The notes under the pieces are model-generated. The model saw only the letters and a program-made list of their open reading frames with translations. It did no database searches and was not told where the DNA came from. Of a stretch of 64,000 nucleotides of DNA, positions 1 through 11,100 are shown one piece after another (position 1 is the stretch's first letter; every line of letters begins with the position of its first letter). Location: the NCBI RefSeq assembly GCF_026262505.1, contig NC_067206.1, forward strand, positions 39,631,660 through 39,695,659. The letters are read 5' to 3'. A program made the position numbers and the translations under genes. Source of the DNA: Trichomonas vaginalis G3. Lineage: Eukaryota; Parabasalia; Trichomonadida; Trichomonadidae.

Positions 1-29
1 ACTTTTATAACAATAGAAATGTGTTTATG
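1..29 (-). repeat. Inverted fragment of the 110-bp satellite unit
   Basis: The first 29 bases are the exact reverse complement of an internal stretch of the satellite unit found at 26148-29864. The match starts at the window edge, so more inverted satellite may lie to the left. Positions 30-284 are AT-rich and show nothing recognisable. Confidence 0.8.
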
Positions 30-284
30 TTGCATGCTAAGTAGTGTCAATGTGTAAACCTCTCAATTTTATCGTCGGGGAAGCAACACAACTCCCTCAA
101 AAATATTGAAAAAATATAGAAAATAAAATGAATTAAGATGTGCTTAAAATGAGAAATAGATTATGATATTAGATTTTAGAAAAAACAGACTTTTGATATA
201 ACTTTTGAGAATCTCATATAAAAAAATCATTTAAAAATAAATTTAAATATCTTATTTATTTTACTATTGTAAATATATTCTGAG

Positions 285-1254
285 ATTTTTAGAAAAAAAC
301 ACTTTTCATAAGTATTCAATATTTGAGAATACGCTCCAAAAAAAATAGATTCTCTTATATTTGCTTATATAAAAGGAAACTCTCTATCAGATGCGAATGC
401 CTGAATTCAGCACCTCTGATAGAGAGTTTCCTCTTATATAAGCGGATCTTTTTCATGAGTTATTGTTAATATAAAAACATAAAAAGCTACCAATATGAGA
501 AATTAAACGCTGCGAAGAGCCAGTTCTAGAACTGGCGCTTGGCAGGGTTTAATTTCTCTTGACAAATGACAAAACTTGTTCGCAATTGTGAATCATTGCG
601 AGCAAGTTTGCCAGATATCTGGAAGGAATTGCTCCTTATGATATATGCATTGTAACTGTATATATCATAAGGAGCAATTCCTTCAATTAAACGCAAAAAC
701 TTTGGTGCAATCGTTGCTGATTGCACCAAAGTTTTCGAACTTTCCCGAGGGAATTGGAGGGTGAGAGATACATAGTCTATCTATGTACCTCCCACCCTCC
801 AAATCCCACTCTAAATGGGAGAAACTTTGTTCGCATGTTATCTTATTCAAACAAAGTTTCTCCCATTTAGAGAAGGAATAGGAGCCTACCAGGCACTGAT
901 ATATAATCAGTGCTTTGTAGGCTCCTATTCCTAATAAAAATTTGAAAACTTTGGAGCATTTGATTATTGTATTTTGTCAAGAGAAATTCAACCCTGCGAA
1001 GTGCCAGTTCTAGACTGGTGCCTCGCAGGGTTTAATTTCTCATATTGGTAGATTTTGATGTTTTTATATTAACAAAAACGAATGAAAAAGATTTTCTTAT
1101 ATAAGAGGAAACTCTCTATCAGAGGTGCTGAATTCAGGCATTCGCATCTGATAGAGAGTCTCCTTTTATATAAGCGAATATAAAAGAATCTATTCTTTTT
1201 TGGAGCGTATTTTCAAATATTGAATACTTATGAAAAGTGTTTTTCCTAAAAATT
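285..1254. repeat. Large imperfect palindrome made of ten hairpins
   Basis: The outer arms (about 285-362 and 1175-1254) are inverted copies of each other. Between them lie ten consecutive stem-loops at about 363-442, 497-558, 573-608, 622-683, 695-736, 749-807, 810-872, 873-932, 981-1041 and 1097-1175. The whole is symmetric around ~772: the first hairpin is an inverted copy of the tenth and the second of the ninth, and the inner pairs are related. Stems are 14-28 bp and nearly perfect. No convincing coding frame is present. It may be a foldback or non-autonomous transposon, or a small-RNA precursor locus; neither is shown. Positions 1255-1499 are AT-rich and empty. Confidence 0.9.
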
Positions 1255-1503
1255 TAATATAATGCTTAGCACAATATATAAAATTAAAATATCTATAATT
1301 ATTTTCTATATCACACTTTTCATTACACCTTGAAAAGTCTTCTCAAACTCTATTTTTAATTATTTTTTAGATATATCTCAAGAGTGATTATTCAAAAACT
1401 CATATAGACTATATTTATTTTTTTCATTCAAAAAATTATATGAGAATCTCAAATTAACTTTCAAATTTTTTATTTTAAAAACATATTAATAATCATATTT
1501 TAA

Positions 1504-1610
1504 GGGTATAGTCCACTAAAAATTTTTAAGTTTTGACAATGAAAATAAGCTCTGTGACCATGTAAATATATATCTATGCAAAACGAGAGGTTATGCCATA
1601 ATTTTTTTTA
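1504..1610 (+). repeat. Left terminal inverted repeat of the Kolobok element
   Basis: The terminal GGGTATAGT and a subterminal block around 1585-1605 (GAGAGGTTATGCCATAA) are matched in inverse orientation at the right end, there with GAGAGGTTACGCCATAA. Similarity between the arms is imperfect, so the element is older than the Polinton insertion it carries or its arms were never identical. Confidence 0.75.
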
Positions 1611-2825
1611 GTTATCAAATTTTCCTTTTTTTGAGAGAAGTCTCTCAATAATTTGAGAAGAATCTTTGATATAAAGAGATACACATTTGTAGAGCGAAGT
1701 AAGTGTTTTCCAAACATTTTATATGTTCATCCTGTATAACAATATAAAGCTGCATAGTGCCATCTTGTGCGTTTGCTATTTTATGTACTTTTCATTGAGA
1801 TAATCCCTCTTCTCGGGTGATTTTAACAGTCAACTCAATTTTAAAATAAAGATTTCATCAAAATGATTTCGAAATTCGGATATTGATTATATAAATAGCA
1901 CTGTTAACATATTTTGGATGAGTAAAAAATACCTTGTTTTGTATGCATTTAGTACACCTTTATTTTTGATTAAAACTATAAAATTTTTATTCCTTATATA
2001 ATAAATAGTATATGTTACATAAACATGAAATTCAATAGCATTCAATTTTGGATTTTTTAGATTTGGTAAATTTTAGAAGAAATAAAATCAGCAATCAAAA
2101 TAAAGAAACTTTTTTTGTATCTTCTATGATTACCTTTTGGTACTAAATTTTGCATTAATAAGTAAATTATCTGTATTATTCTGTGAGCACAAGCCCTCAG
2201 TTATGCTGGTAGTGAATGAGGAATCGTCATTTTGCGAAGAGAACGCGATTATTAAGGTAATTTTGAGAATTGTCTTGAATTATTTAAAATTAAAGTTAAT
2301 TGAATAGGTAGGATAACTAGCCTTTGCTAAATTTGTATAATTTGACCTTATTCTAGTTGGATCTGAGAATATTTTGCTGAAATAATAAATTATATCGCCG
2401 ATTTATGAAAATTTCTCTGATGGGACCGACTCGCTGAAACGTATTAGTGTTAATGGTAACTTGTCTGAATTTTCAAATTTTTTTCGAAATCCAAAAAATC
2501 ACAAACAAAAGCATCAAAATTAGATTTGCATTTAAGGTTTTCATTTTTTTTTGGAAAATAAAAATATTTTTCCCCAATAAAGTTTATTTTTACTTTTGAG
2601 AGGAATAGAAACGTTATTTTGGAATTTTGAAACGACAGAAATGTTCCATTTTTAATGTAGATTCTAAAATGGGGTCAAATTTTTGATTGAACCGTTATCC
2701 ATTGAAAAACCTCGATTTTAAAATGTTATTCCAAAATATTCATCTAATGATATAGTATATATTTATTAATTATTACTTTTTATTCAATTTTCACTTTTGG
2801 CGGGATTTCATTTTTTTGTTGTTGT
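1611..2825. other. 5' non-coding part of the Kolobok element
   Basis: About 1.2 kb of AT-rich DNA between the left terminal repeat and the transposase start. I see no long open frame, no RNA gene and only trivial small hairpins. It presumably holds the transposase promoter. Confidence 0.5.
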
Positions 2826-3503
2826 ATGGGCCATATTGTTCACCCAAAACGGAAAACAAAGGCAATGCATAACATTTTACTCCACGAACGTCGTCGACTC
2901 TCAGCGCGACAGATGCTTGGTGCTTGCATAATGACCGGAATGCCATATACAAAAGGTGCTCGCTTTCTTTCTCTTTGTGGAACTAAGCCCCCTGTGAAGA
3001 GTGGTGTCATGAGACAACAGAGATTTTGTGACGATAAGATTAGAAGACTTAAAAGTATTTCCCTAATGCTGTCGAGAAAGTCCTTCAGTGGTTACTTATC
3101 CATTGATGCAAGATGGACGCACAGGCGAAACTCGCCAAGTTGTACAGTAACTGCGCTCGATGCTGTCACAAAAAGAGTTCTTGCATGCGTGAACATCAAC
3201 CATATTGGTGGAAACAGACAGCATGCTCAGTATTCCGGAGCTTCCAACAATATGGAAAGTGCTGGAACTCGAATCATCTTGAAGCAATTAAAGAAATACA
3301 ATATCTTGAAAGATGTTAAAGAGATTATTAAAGACCGAGATAACAAAAGTGTCTCTGTCTTTAAAGAATTTGGCGTCTCTCATCTTGAAAGATTTGATCC
3401 AGGTCATGTATCAAAAAATATCTCAAAAGATTTTACAAAGTTCTCAGCTTCTCATAAGACAGTTGAAGTTTTCAACGACAAGACTCAGAAGATTGAAAAA
3501 ATA
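2826..3503 (+). pseudogene. Kolobok-type transposase, 5' half (about 226 codons)
   Basis: N-terminal half of a DDE-type transposase that would cut and paste the element at TTAA sites. A basic start (HPKRKTK) is followed by a catalytic-looking block at about residues 92-96 (DARWT), the segment YSGASNNMESAGT, and KDRDNKSV with a second acidic residue near position 165, then DPGH. The pattern matches Mutator/Kolobok-like transposases. Translation stays open to the Polinton junction. The 3' half resumes at 25117, 21.6 kb away, in the matching frame, so the insertion is the only interruption visible. Family assignment comes from pattern memory, not a search. Confidence 0.75.
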
Positions 3504-4157
3504 GTTAGTATACAAGTCTTGGGTATGGTGGCACTGCGTTCCACTTTACCCAATACTTGAAGCCATAAACTTTCTCTAACTTCTTAACGTATATTTTACA
3601 ACATGAACGCAAAAACTAACTTAACCTTAAATATTTACAAAGCCGCCAACAATTTCACCTCACTATCGTTCTCACTAACAACTTCACTAATGTTCTCATA
3701 AATTTTCCTCAATATCTTCATCATCAGTGTTAACCCTATTGTAGTCATACTTGAAGCCATAAACTTTCTCTAACTTCTTAACGTACAATTTACATAACTT
3801 ACCTTCGTCATCGTATGGTTTAATGATATAACTATTTCTATCTTTATACACAGTCAATGAAAAGTCAACTGGTCTCGGATGTATTTGAAAGAACATGTTA
3901 TGCTCAGGAAGGAAGAATAAATGTTTAAATGTATGTTTGTTATATGTTTTGATTTGTATGAGTTGCTTTTGTTCTGTCATTTATATAAAAATAAAATAAA
4001 AATAATTTTAAAAAAATAAAATAAAAAATAAATGATATCACCACCCTCACGCGTATGAAAACATAGCACAAAAATAAATTTAGGTGAAGCGGTGAAATCT
4101 CACCTCTTTTTTCACCCGGTTTTTCACCCACTTGAATTCATTGCTTTATAACTCTCT
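3503..4157 (+). repeat. Left terminal inverted repeat of Polinton M1
   Basis: About 655 bp, matched inversely at 24463-25116 with only about three differences. It includes a complete 94-codon gene on the minus strand and a 48-bp internal direct repeat (3553-3600 and 3746-3793) that copies the 3' part of that gene toward the terminus. It ends just inside the 3' end of the next gene. Confidence 0.95.
3696..3980 (-). CDS. Unknown 94-residue protein within the left terminal repeat
   Basis: Looks whole and is identical to the copy at 24639-24923 in the right repeat. The protein starts MTEQKQLIQI, is mixed alpha/beta in character with many Lys and Tyr residues (LCKLYVKKLEKVYGFKYDY) and has an acidic tail (DDEDIEENL). 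It has no membrane segment or motif I recognise. Both copies are transcribed outward, toward the nearer terminus. Being present twice and conserved, it probably has a role in the element, but I cannot name one. Confidence 0.6.
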   Translation of the reverse strand: MTEQKQLIQIKTYNKHTFKHLFFLPEHNMFFQIHPRPVDFSLTVYKDRNSYIIKPYDDEGKLCKLYVKKLEKVYGFKYDYNRVNTDDEDIEENL

Positions 4158-4388
4158 GTCGTCTGCTTTCTCCAACTCTTCTAACTTCTTCTTAAGTTCA
4201 GCAATGTTGTCCTCATGAAGTTTAATCTTTCTCAAAATTCCTTCTTTATCTAATGGTTGCTTTATCTTTCTAAACTGAACTCTACCATCCTTCATAGTAT
4301 GAATGTAAAAACCTTCTGGAATAGTTCCTGATTTAATGTATTCTACCAAAAACTTTTGTTTCATTGCTTCAGTGACTTTAGTCGTCAT
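4146..4388 (-). CDS. Small coiled-coil protein of Polinton M1
   Basis: 80 residues from the ATG at 4388 (MTTKVTEAMKQ). A short N-terminal segment (GFYIHTMKDGRVQFRKI) is followed by a heptad-like coiled coil (NIAELKKKLEELEKADD). The layout resembles the 122-residue protein of M2 at 41225-41593, where GFKISKIKGVVSLKSI is likewise followed by a coiled coil, so the two may be distant homologues. Function unknown. Its 3' end overlaps the inner edge of the terminal repeat by about a dozen bases. Confidence 0.55.
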   Translation of the reverse strand: MTTKVTEAMKQKFLVEYIKSGTIPEGFYIHTMKDGRVQFRKIKQPLDKEGILRKIKLHEDNIAELKKKLEELEKADDREL

Positions 4389-4436
4389 TTCAATCAAATA
4401 AAAATTTTAATATTAAATAAAAATAACGTTATTTTT

Positions 4437-4889
4437 TCAGTAAGGAAACGCAGGAGTTTTACGATTTATTGGTGTAGATTCTGGTTTAAATGTTGGAGTC
4501 GGTTTTGGAGTTGACTTTTGAACAGGAGTTTGTACTTCCATAGGTTCAGGAGTCATTGAAGGTGTTGTTTGTGAAGGCGTTGGTTTTGGCAATGGTGTCG
4601 GAGTTTGTTTAACTTCAGCTACTTCAGTATTATTTACAACATTTGCTTTATTTCTTTTCAACATCATTGCTCCTGCTGTAGCTAGCAAACCTAGTGGGAG
4701 ACCATATTTTATATAAGGACTTGACCAAATGCTATTTTTGACAGGAGCTGGTGGAACACCTAACCTTGGTGAGACTGCTCTTTGCCATTGTGCAGCTCGT
4801 AAGAAATATTCAATAGGTGCTCCATAATCGTTTGGTAAAGTTTGTTTCATAGATGGTGAAGGTTCACGAGAGCTTGATGAAGAACTCAT
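4437..4889 (-). CDS. Membrane-anchored Pro/Thr-rich protein of Polinton M1
   Basis: 150 residues, apparently whole. A serine run (SSSSSSREP) opens the protein. One hydrophobic segment at about residues 60-78 (YGLPLGLLATAGAMM) could span a membrane and is followed by KRNK. The remaining ~75 residues are Pro/Thr-rich repeats (TPTPLPKPTPS) typical of an extended stalk. It lies next to the capsid gene on the same strand, so a minor virion or membrane protein is plausible. No family recognised. Confidence 0.55.
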   Translation of the reverse strand: MSSSSSSREPSPSMKQTLPNDYGAPIEYFLRAAQWQRAVSPRLGVPPAPVKNSIWSSPYIKYGLPLGLLATAGAMMLKRNKANVVNNTEVAEVKQTPTPLPKPTPSQTTPSMTPEPMEVQTPVQKSTPKPTPTFKPESTPINRKTPAFPY

Positions 4890-4941
4890 TTATAAGCTTT
4901 AAAAATAAACGTTCATCCTTTATTCCTCACTGTCGTCCGTG

Positions 4942-6485
4942 CTAAGTTATAGTCGTAATCTTATTATTGGGATGCCATGCACGCACTGATGCAAAGCAAC
5001 AATCCCTCATAAATCCAATAAGTGGCTTTGGTACATTTTCAGTTGCTAGTTCAATAGGTCCTTTAACAGACAATTTGTATGTTATTGGAGCAGTAGATGT
5101 TTGACCTTGCTGGAAGCAAAAGTCCACTTCTGTTGGAAAACCACATAAGAAATGTGTGTTGTCATAGCTATCCCATTTATGTTCCACACTACCATCATCC
5201 ACCAATGACCTCATAACATCTTCATTAAATCCATCATATCATTGTTTGTATTGCAAGCGTTCGCAACCATTTCATAAAATACAGGTCCATATGATTTTTC
5301 AGGTTCTGCAGGCATATTTCCATAAGCTCCCATGGAAAGCTGAAGATATTTAAACTTAGGGTTCTCAAAATTAACATAATAGTTGTCTTTCTTTCTAAAT
5401 AGTGCCCAAATACTTTTAACATTAATAGGCGTATAAGCTGCTGTAAATGTTGCACTTGAACTATCTGTATTCTTTGAGAATGAACCGTCCATAGGAATCC
5501 AATCCATAACTTTAACAGGAAAACATAAAGCCTCGTTTGTATAATGTTCTACAAGTTCTGTATAAATGTTAGGGTCTAAAGAGAATGACTTTGGATGAAT
5601 GAAACATTCATTAAAATCCATCTTTGTTCGAAATAGTTGCTGGTTACAGTTGTAATAGTAACTGTTCCACTATCTTCTACTGCCTTCGTTATCATAGTGA
5701 ATGGTTCATTCCATGGAACAAATTTATTTGTCGGTGGATTTGAATCTGAAGCAAATGCAACTTTAAGAGTTGGATTGAAAGCAATGATATCATTTACAGA
5801 TATAGATGTGCATTGTAAGGCGTCGCTACTGAACTTTACTTTAAGCTGAATGTTACCAGCAAATGCAGGAATAAATCTTATAGCTTCTAATGGAAGGAAT
5901 CTTTCTAACAGGAATTCTTAAACGAAGCTTAAAATCAAATGATTTTCCTGCTGTAATTGGACCACTAACAATTTGTCCTGTTCTGCATGTTCCCGAATGA
6001 CTCCATACATCTTCATGTCGAGTCTTTGAGAAAACATCTACTTTCTTTATTTGTTCGGTAGTTTGTGAGTTTGAAGTTATATATGCTTCTTCTCTTGCGT
6101 TGTCTTGAGAATATACGATACGACCATTTGCAAGGATTTGATATCCAGCAACTGCATAGAAAGCGTCATCGAAACCAATCCAAAATCCTGGTGGGTTTGT
6201 TTTATTGGAACCTGAACCAATTTCTTTATCTACAATAAATTGACCTTCCATTTTATACGTAATGAATGTATTGTAAAGGTCCAACATATTTTCACCAGGA
6301 GGTGAGAGATTGAATGTTACCCATGTGTTATCTTTAGCAGTTCCAGGTTGTGATGGAATCTTTGCGTCAGAATATTTTCTATTAGTGTCACCAATTTGAA
6401 CTGCATTGTCTATGATATCGAAATATGAGCGAATCTGATGAATATGCTCTGCTGGAGTAAATTCGTTTAGCTGTTCGTTCTGCAT
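4942..6485 (-). pseudogene. Major capsid protein of Polinton M1 (broken, about three breaks)
   Basis: The region encodes a protein of about 510 residues resembling, block by block, the capsid candidate of M2 (50734-52374). An N-terminal strand-rich block includes TWVTFNLSPPGENMLDLYNT (M2 counterpart HLRITNPAHDVNQFGDTYIK). A central block begins VKSIWALF, with ENPKFKYLQLS matching M2 ENPMLRGLQVT, and the end is RAWHPN. Polintons encode a double jelly-roll major capsid protein of this size; the assignment rests on size, beta-rich character, conservation and position. It is broken here. Confidence 0.65.
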
Positions 6486-6512
6486 GTATTTACTTCAGAT
6501 AAAAATATCTAT

Positions 6513-6937
6513 TTACTTCATTATTCTCACTCTTCTTCTTGGCATTCGTGGTGGAAGTTGTTTCTTGACATTTTCAATGAACTGTACATTCTCTTTTGTC
6601 TCAACTTCTTTCACTGGCGGGTCAGGATCTTTGACTCGGTTTGTTTTTCAATGAAATTCACGAACTTTGCAATAAGCTCTTGGTTCGTTATTGAAAGTAC
6701 ATCTGGCTTCTTTTCTTCTGGTTCTATTGACTTTTCAGTTTGAATAGAAGGTTTTATATGGGCTTCACCCTTGCCATACACCTTAATGTTGTCGCTCTCT
6801 GCATTCGCTAATGGAACCTTTCTTTTTCTTACGTATATTTTACCATCTTTACTCTGACTTACGTAATAGAAAGGATGTTGTATTCCTCTTGCGTCATTTA
6901 ATATAATAGACTCTCGCTCTGATTTTGACAAGCTCAT
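6513..6937 (-). pseudogene. Unknown small basic protein of Polinton M1 (broken)
   Basis: A gene of about 140 codons upstream of the capsid gene on the same strand. It begins MSLSKSERESIILNDARGIQ and continues with a lysine-rich strand (GKIYVRKRKVPL). The C-terminal part is strongly basic and Pro/Arg-rich (PPRMPRRRVRIM), as in nucleic-acid-binding or virion core proteins. No family recognised. It appears broken, by about one break. Confidence 0.45.
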
Positions 6938-6982
6938 TTTACATCGGTTAAAGTTTTAATTTTGTTTTTTATCTGCAGTCAA

Positions 6983-7243
6983 ATGACTCAGACAAGCCCT
7001 ACGGACAAGACCCAAGGGGTCATAGATTTTGAAGCATTGAAGAAAGAAATTCGCGAGCAAATTTTATCCGAACTGAAGGAACAAAAACAAGAACAAAAGC
7101 CAGAGAGACCAAAGAGAAAACTTAGTGAAAAACAACTTGCTGCATTAGCTGCTGGAAGACAAAAGAACCCAAGACTACTGGCGAAAAAAGCTAGAGAAGA
7201 AGCTGAAGCAAAAGCTAAAGAAGCTGAAGTGAAGAAAGAGTAA
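6983..7243 (+). CDS. Lys/Glu-rich small protein of Polinton M1
   Basis: 86 residues from the ATG at 6983. After MTQTSPTDKTQG comes a charged helix with a central block PKRKLSEKQLAALAAGRQKN and an Ala/Lys/Glu tail. The KLSEKQLAALAAGRQKNPR segment is of a type seen in many viral and phage small DNA-binding proteins. It is divergently oriented from the preceding gene with 45 bp between start codons, so they likely share a promoter region. Function inferred only as nucleic-acid or scaffold binding. Confidence 0.5.
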   Translation: MTQTSPTDKTQGVIDFEALKKEIREQILSELKEQKQEQKPERPKRKLSEKQLAALAAGRQKNPRLLAKKAREEAEAKAKEAEVKKE

Positions 7244-7267
7244 ATGGTTTATTTTTATTGGAACTAA

Positions 7268-8118
7268 ATGTATAGACAAATACCTTTATCTGTTGCGTTC
7301 AGTAGTGAAAACCCTGACGTCAAAATAAAGGGGAACAGAGTAACGTTTAAGTTTCCAACAGACTGGATTGTGAACATAAATGAAGAAATATATTGGCATA
7401 CAAATATGTATATAACACGTGCATTTAGGAAAGTTGACTTTATACTTCAAGTCGAGATAGAAAATGACGAACAGTCTTTAAGCGCCCAAAACATTCACAT
7501 ATACAAATACTTTAAAGACGATACAACATTGTTGCAATGTATGATTTCATTTAATGAAATGTTCGAGAAAAAGTTTAACATTGAAGTACAAACTTTACAG
7601 CCTTTACGTGAGTTTCTTGCACAACTGAAAGAAGAAGGTAGTCAGCCACAACTTATAGACTTTCATTATGAATTTAATGAAAATGAAGATGGAACACATG
7701 ACTGTCAGTTTGTTATATATTCACCATTCAATGAAGTCGCTAAAGAGAAAGAAAATCCATTACGTATAAGATTTCAAATCTCTGAACCAAGTGATGATTT
7801 CAAGAATGTTTTCAATTATGATGCAATGCTTCCGAGGAAAAATGAATTTTCAAAGATTGTAACACCTGGCATTTGGGATAGAAAGCAAGCTATTATTATT
7901 CTCTAATATAGAAGGCGTTGAAAATGAGTTCATTGGTCATACAAGAACTTCACCACTTCCTAACCCTAAATACTATAAATTAACTGGCTTCAATCGTGAG
8001 TTTTGGATAGACATTCTCCACTCATGACCATAACTGCCCAGTTTCTTACCTCCAGACCATAAGGACTGTCTCTACATTGAAGCACAACTCTTAAACTCTA
8101 CCATCGCAGTATTGTAAA
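7268..8118 (+). pseudogene. Unknown protein of Polinton M1, possible virion component (broken)
   Basis: A gene of about 280 codons starting MYRQIPLSVAFSS, 24 bp after the preceding stop. The first 200 residues are strand-rich with aromatic clusters (IYWHTNMYITRAFRKVDF), as in viral structural proteins. The rest is open in pieces only. No family recognised and no counterpart found in M2. A GC-rich hairpin (8127-8153) lies just past its end. Broken, with about two breaks. Confidence 0.45.
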
Positions 8119-8198
8119 TGACCACATGGGCTTCGCCCTTGCCGCTAGCGGCTTATTTTTATCATGAATGGTCTCACTGCTGACAAAAATAAATGACC

Positions 8199-11100
8199 TC
8201 AGAACTTCAACTTACGAATAAAGCTTGTTTTAGTCGTTATTGAGAAGTTAAACTTTTCAGCAAAGCAAGGACTAGAAGACTTACATAAGTCGAATGCAAT
8301 CTCTTGACCGTCATAAAGTGCTTTATATAACTGCATAACACTGAACTCAGAGTCTTTGTCAAATTTTCCTTGCGGAACCATTAAACCTTTATCTTCATCA
8401 TAGAAACACTGAACAGAGTCAGGAAACATTTCATTAGCGGTTAAAGCAATAACATCTTGCTTCACGCCTTTCATTCTGCAGTGAAATGCAACTTCATTTA
8501 AATCATTCGTGAGTAAGTCTATGTAGGTCTTCTTTCCACAGAAAATACTTTTATAAGCTAAACTTTGTTTATCTTTTGTGATTTCTGCAAAGTCGCTATG
8601 AAATTGACCTAATGTTTTACCAATAAGTTCTCTACCGTATCTCTTCTTAAATTCATGAGCTAAACGTGGTATGTCTTCATTGTAAATGTGCATCGAATCT
8701 GTATCCTGATAAAATGCTTTTAATCCTAAGTCTTCAATCGTGCAAAACACTTCATTCATAATACGTTTTGACATTGATAGAATATTTACACCAAGTGGGC
8801 AAAAGTTAAAGTGTCTGCAAATGCTTTTCGTTAGCTTGAAAATAGTTTTATCTGAACCATCCAAACCTTCGAACTTCACTATATGGTTGTAATTTCTTAT
8901 AGCATATCTTATAGCATCTTTGTCATCTACTATGGTTATTTTTGACTCAATAGGAGATAAAATGGTTTTGCCATAAATGCTGTTCAGAATGAGTTTTATA
9001 ATTTCTTGTAATGGGTTTTCTTCTTTCTTATACTTTAACCTTAACTCAAACAATTTCTTAACTTCATCTCTTATTCTCAAATCTCTGTTTCCATCGTAAT
9101 AGTATCCTTGCAACACTTCACATTTGACACCTTGATATTTTATAAGGTCCTGTAATGTTATATGGTCAACATACATGAGACAGCAAGTGTTTGAACTTCT
9201 GGGAACGTTAAGTTCTGGATTTAGTTCAGGGTCACAAACTATTAAAGGAAAGTGTCTATGTATTCCAATCTCTGTTATCTTAATGAGAACAAAGAAGCCA
9301 GACATAAACTTTCACCAATGGGTTCCTTTTGGTCGTCATCGAATAAATGTCTCATGAGATACTCTGTGCTTAACATCTCATCCTTCAATACTTTTGGAAT
9401 TCCTTCTAAAGTATAAAGTCTTGCTTATAGCTGATGGATATAATGAAACAGCGTCGAAAGTCAGCAATGAGTTTCTTTTGCTCTTTTGTTTAATGTTATC
9501 TGACAACATACATCTTCCACCTTGAATGCATCTCGAAATAAATTCTCTTGGTTTATTTGAGAGGTCATAAAGATTTCCATTCGGGAAGTACACTCTGTTC
9601 TCAAACAATTTGTTAGCAATAGAACAAATACTAACGTAGTCATAAACGTTTAAATCAAACTCTTTCAATATAGTCATTGCGGAACTTACAAAACCTTCTC
9701 TTAAAATTCTTACATCTTGTTTGCAGTAAAACGTGCTATATTTTTCTAAGTCGAAGTGGTTCTCATCTATTCTGCAACCTTTGATGGAATCTATGTTCTT
9801 CATGAATGTATCTGCATCCTTGACAAACTTACATGCTTCAGAAATGACACCAGTTCTGTTGTCATTTGCTAACAAAACACTGCTGTAGTAGTTATATGGA
9901 AATACTTCTTTCGGTCCTGTTTGTAAGTTAAACATAGCAGGAAATAGTTTAAGCTTCTTATTTATAACACTGTAAGAGTCTTTTATAATAATTGCCCGTC
10001 CTTTATATAAGCCAGTTATTTGCATTGTTCGTGAACCTTTAATGATGGGAGTTCCTTTCACTTCTGTCATGTGTCTTAAGATGAAGTTTATATCATACTG
10101 AGGTTATGGAAATATATTAAACTCTTGTCAGGAAGTCGTTCCAAAAATTCTGTTGCACATTCTGACCCCAAATGCTTTCACTCACTGAACCATCTTCACT
10201 GTCATAACAGATGTTAAAAGCTTTATGAAAGCCATCGGTACTACACTCAAAGTCAGCAAAGAAAACGTGCTCAGGAATGAACTTGCACTTATTTTTATTT
10301 ACTTCTTTTGACTCGGCTTTCTTCTTCAGTTGTACACAATACTTTGGAGCATATGTCAAATCTTTAAATGGTGCAAGGTTCTGTTTATATAAGTCAGTCG
10401 TATATGTGAAAAGTTCTCCATAAGAAATAGGTTCGAAAATTTGCACTCCCACAATGTTTTCATAACATCCCATACGGTGTAGTTCTATCATAACGAACTA
10501 CATATTTGTTCTCTCTCTTTGTATATATTTTCATCTGTTTCTCAATGTTCATTCCACCACACTCCTTCAAGATTTCTTTGTAATTTCGAATGAAGTATGT
10601 TGTCATTGGAAGTCTTTCGTTTAGCATGTAGTGGTCTTCAACAAGAAGTAGGTCAATAGTTCGAACAGTTTCACATTCTTTTGGTATGTATCTCTTTATT
10701 TCATTATGTCTTAAGTCATTGAAGTAACCAATGGTAACATTAAATGCTATACCTGTTGCGTCAGAAATTTCTTGTACTTTACTTTGAGGAAAGTCTCTAA
10801 CACGAATGACTTCTCTCATGTGGTCAATAGTTTCTTCATTTACTCCAGCCTGAATGCAAGCATAAACGAAACAATTGTCTTCTGTCATAAGTGTTGCAGT
10901 TCTTTTGTTCAGTTCATTGAAGATTTGGTAGCGTTCAAGATTTATAGGTAATGTGCAAAGATACTTCCAGAACTGACCGCTTCTCTTCTTATAAAACTTC
11001 TTTTCACATTATCTTTCCAAAAGCTTTCTATAAGTGCTGGGTTTCCTGTTTGCTTAAGAGCTTCCAAAATGGCTTTCTGGTCATTTGTCAGTGTGCTTTC

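Noticed and set aside
526-729. Short minus-strand open frame in the left region
   Set aside because: It lies entirely within the hairpin array and is a by-product of inverted repeats.
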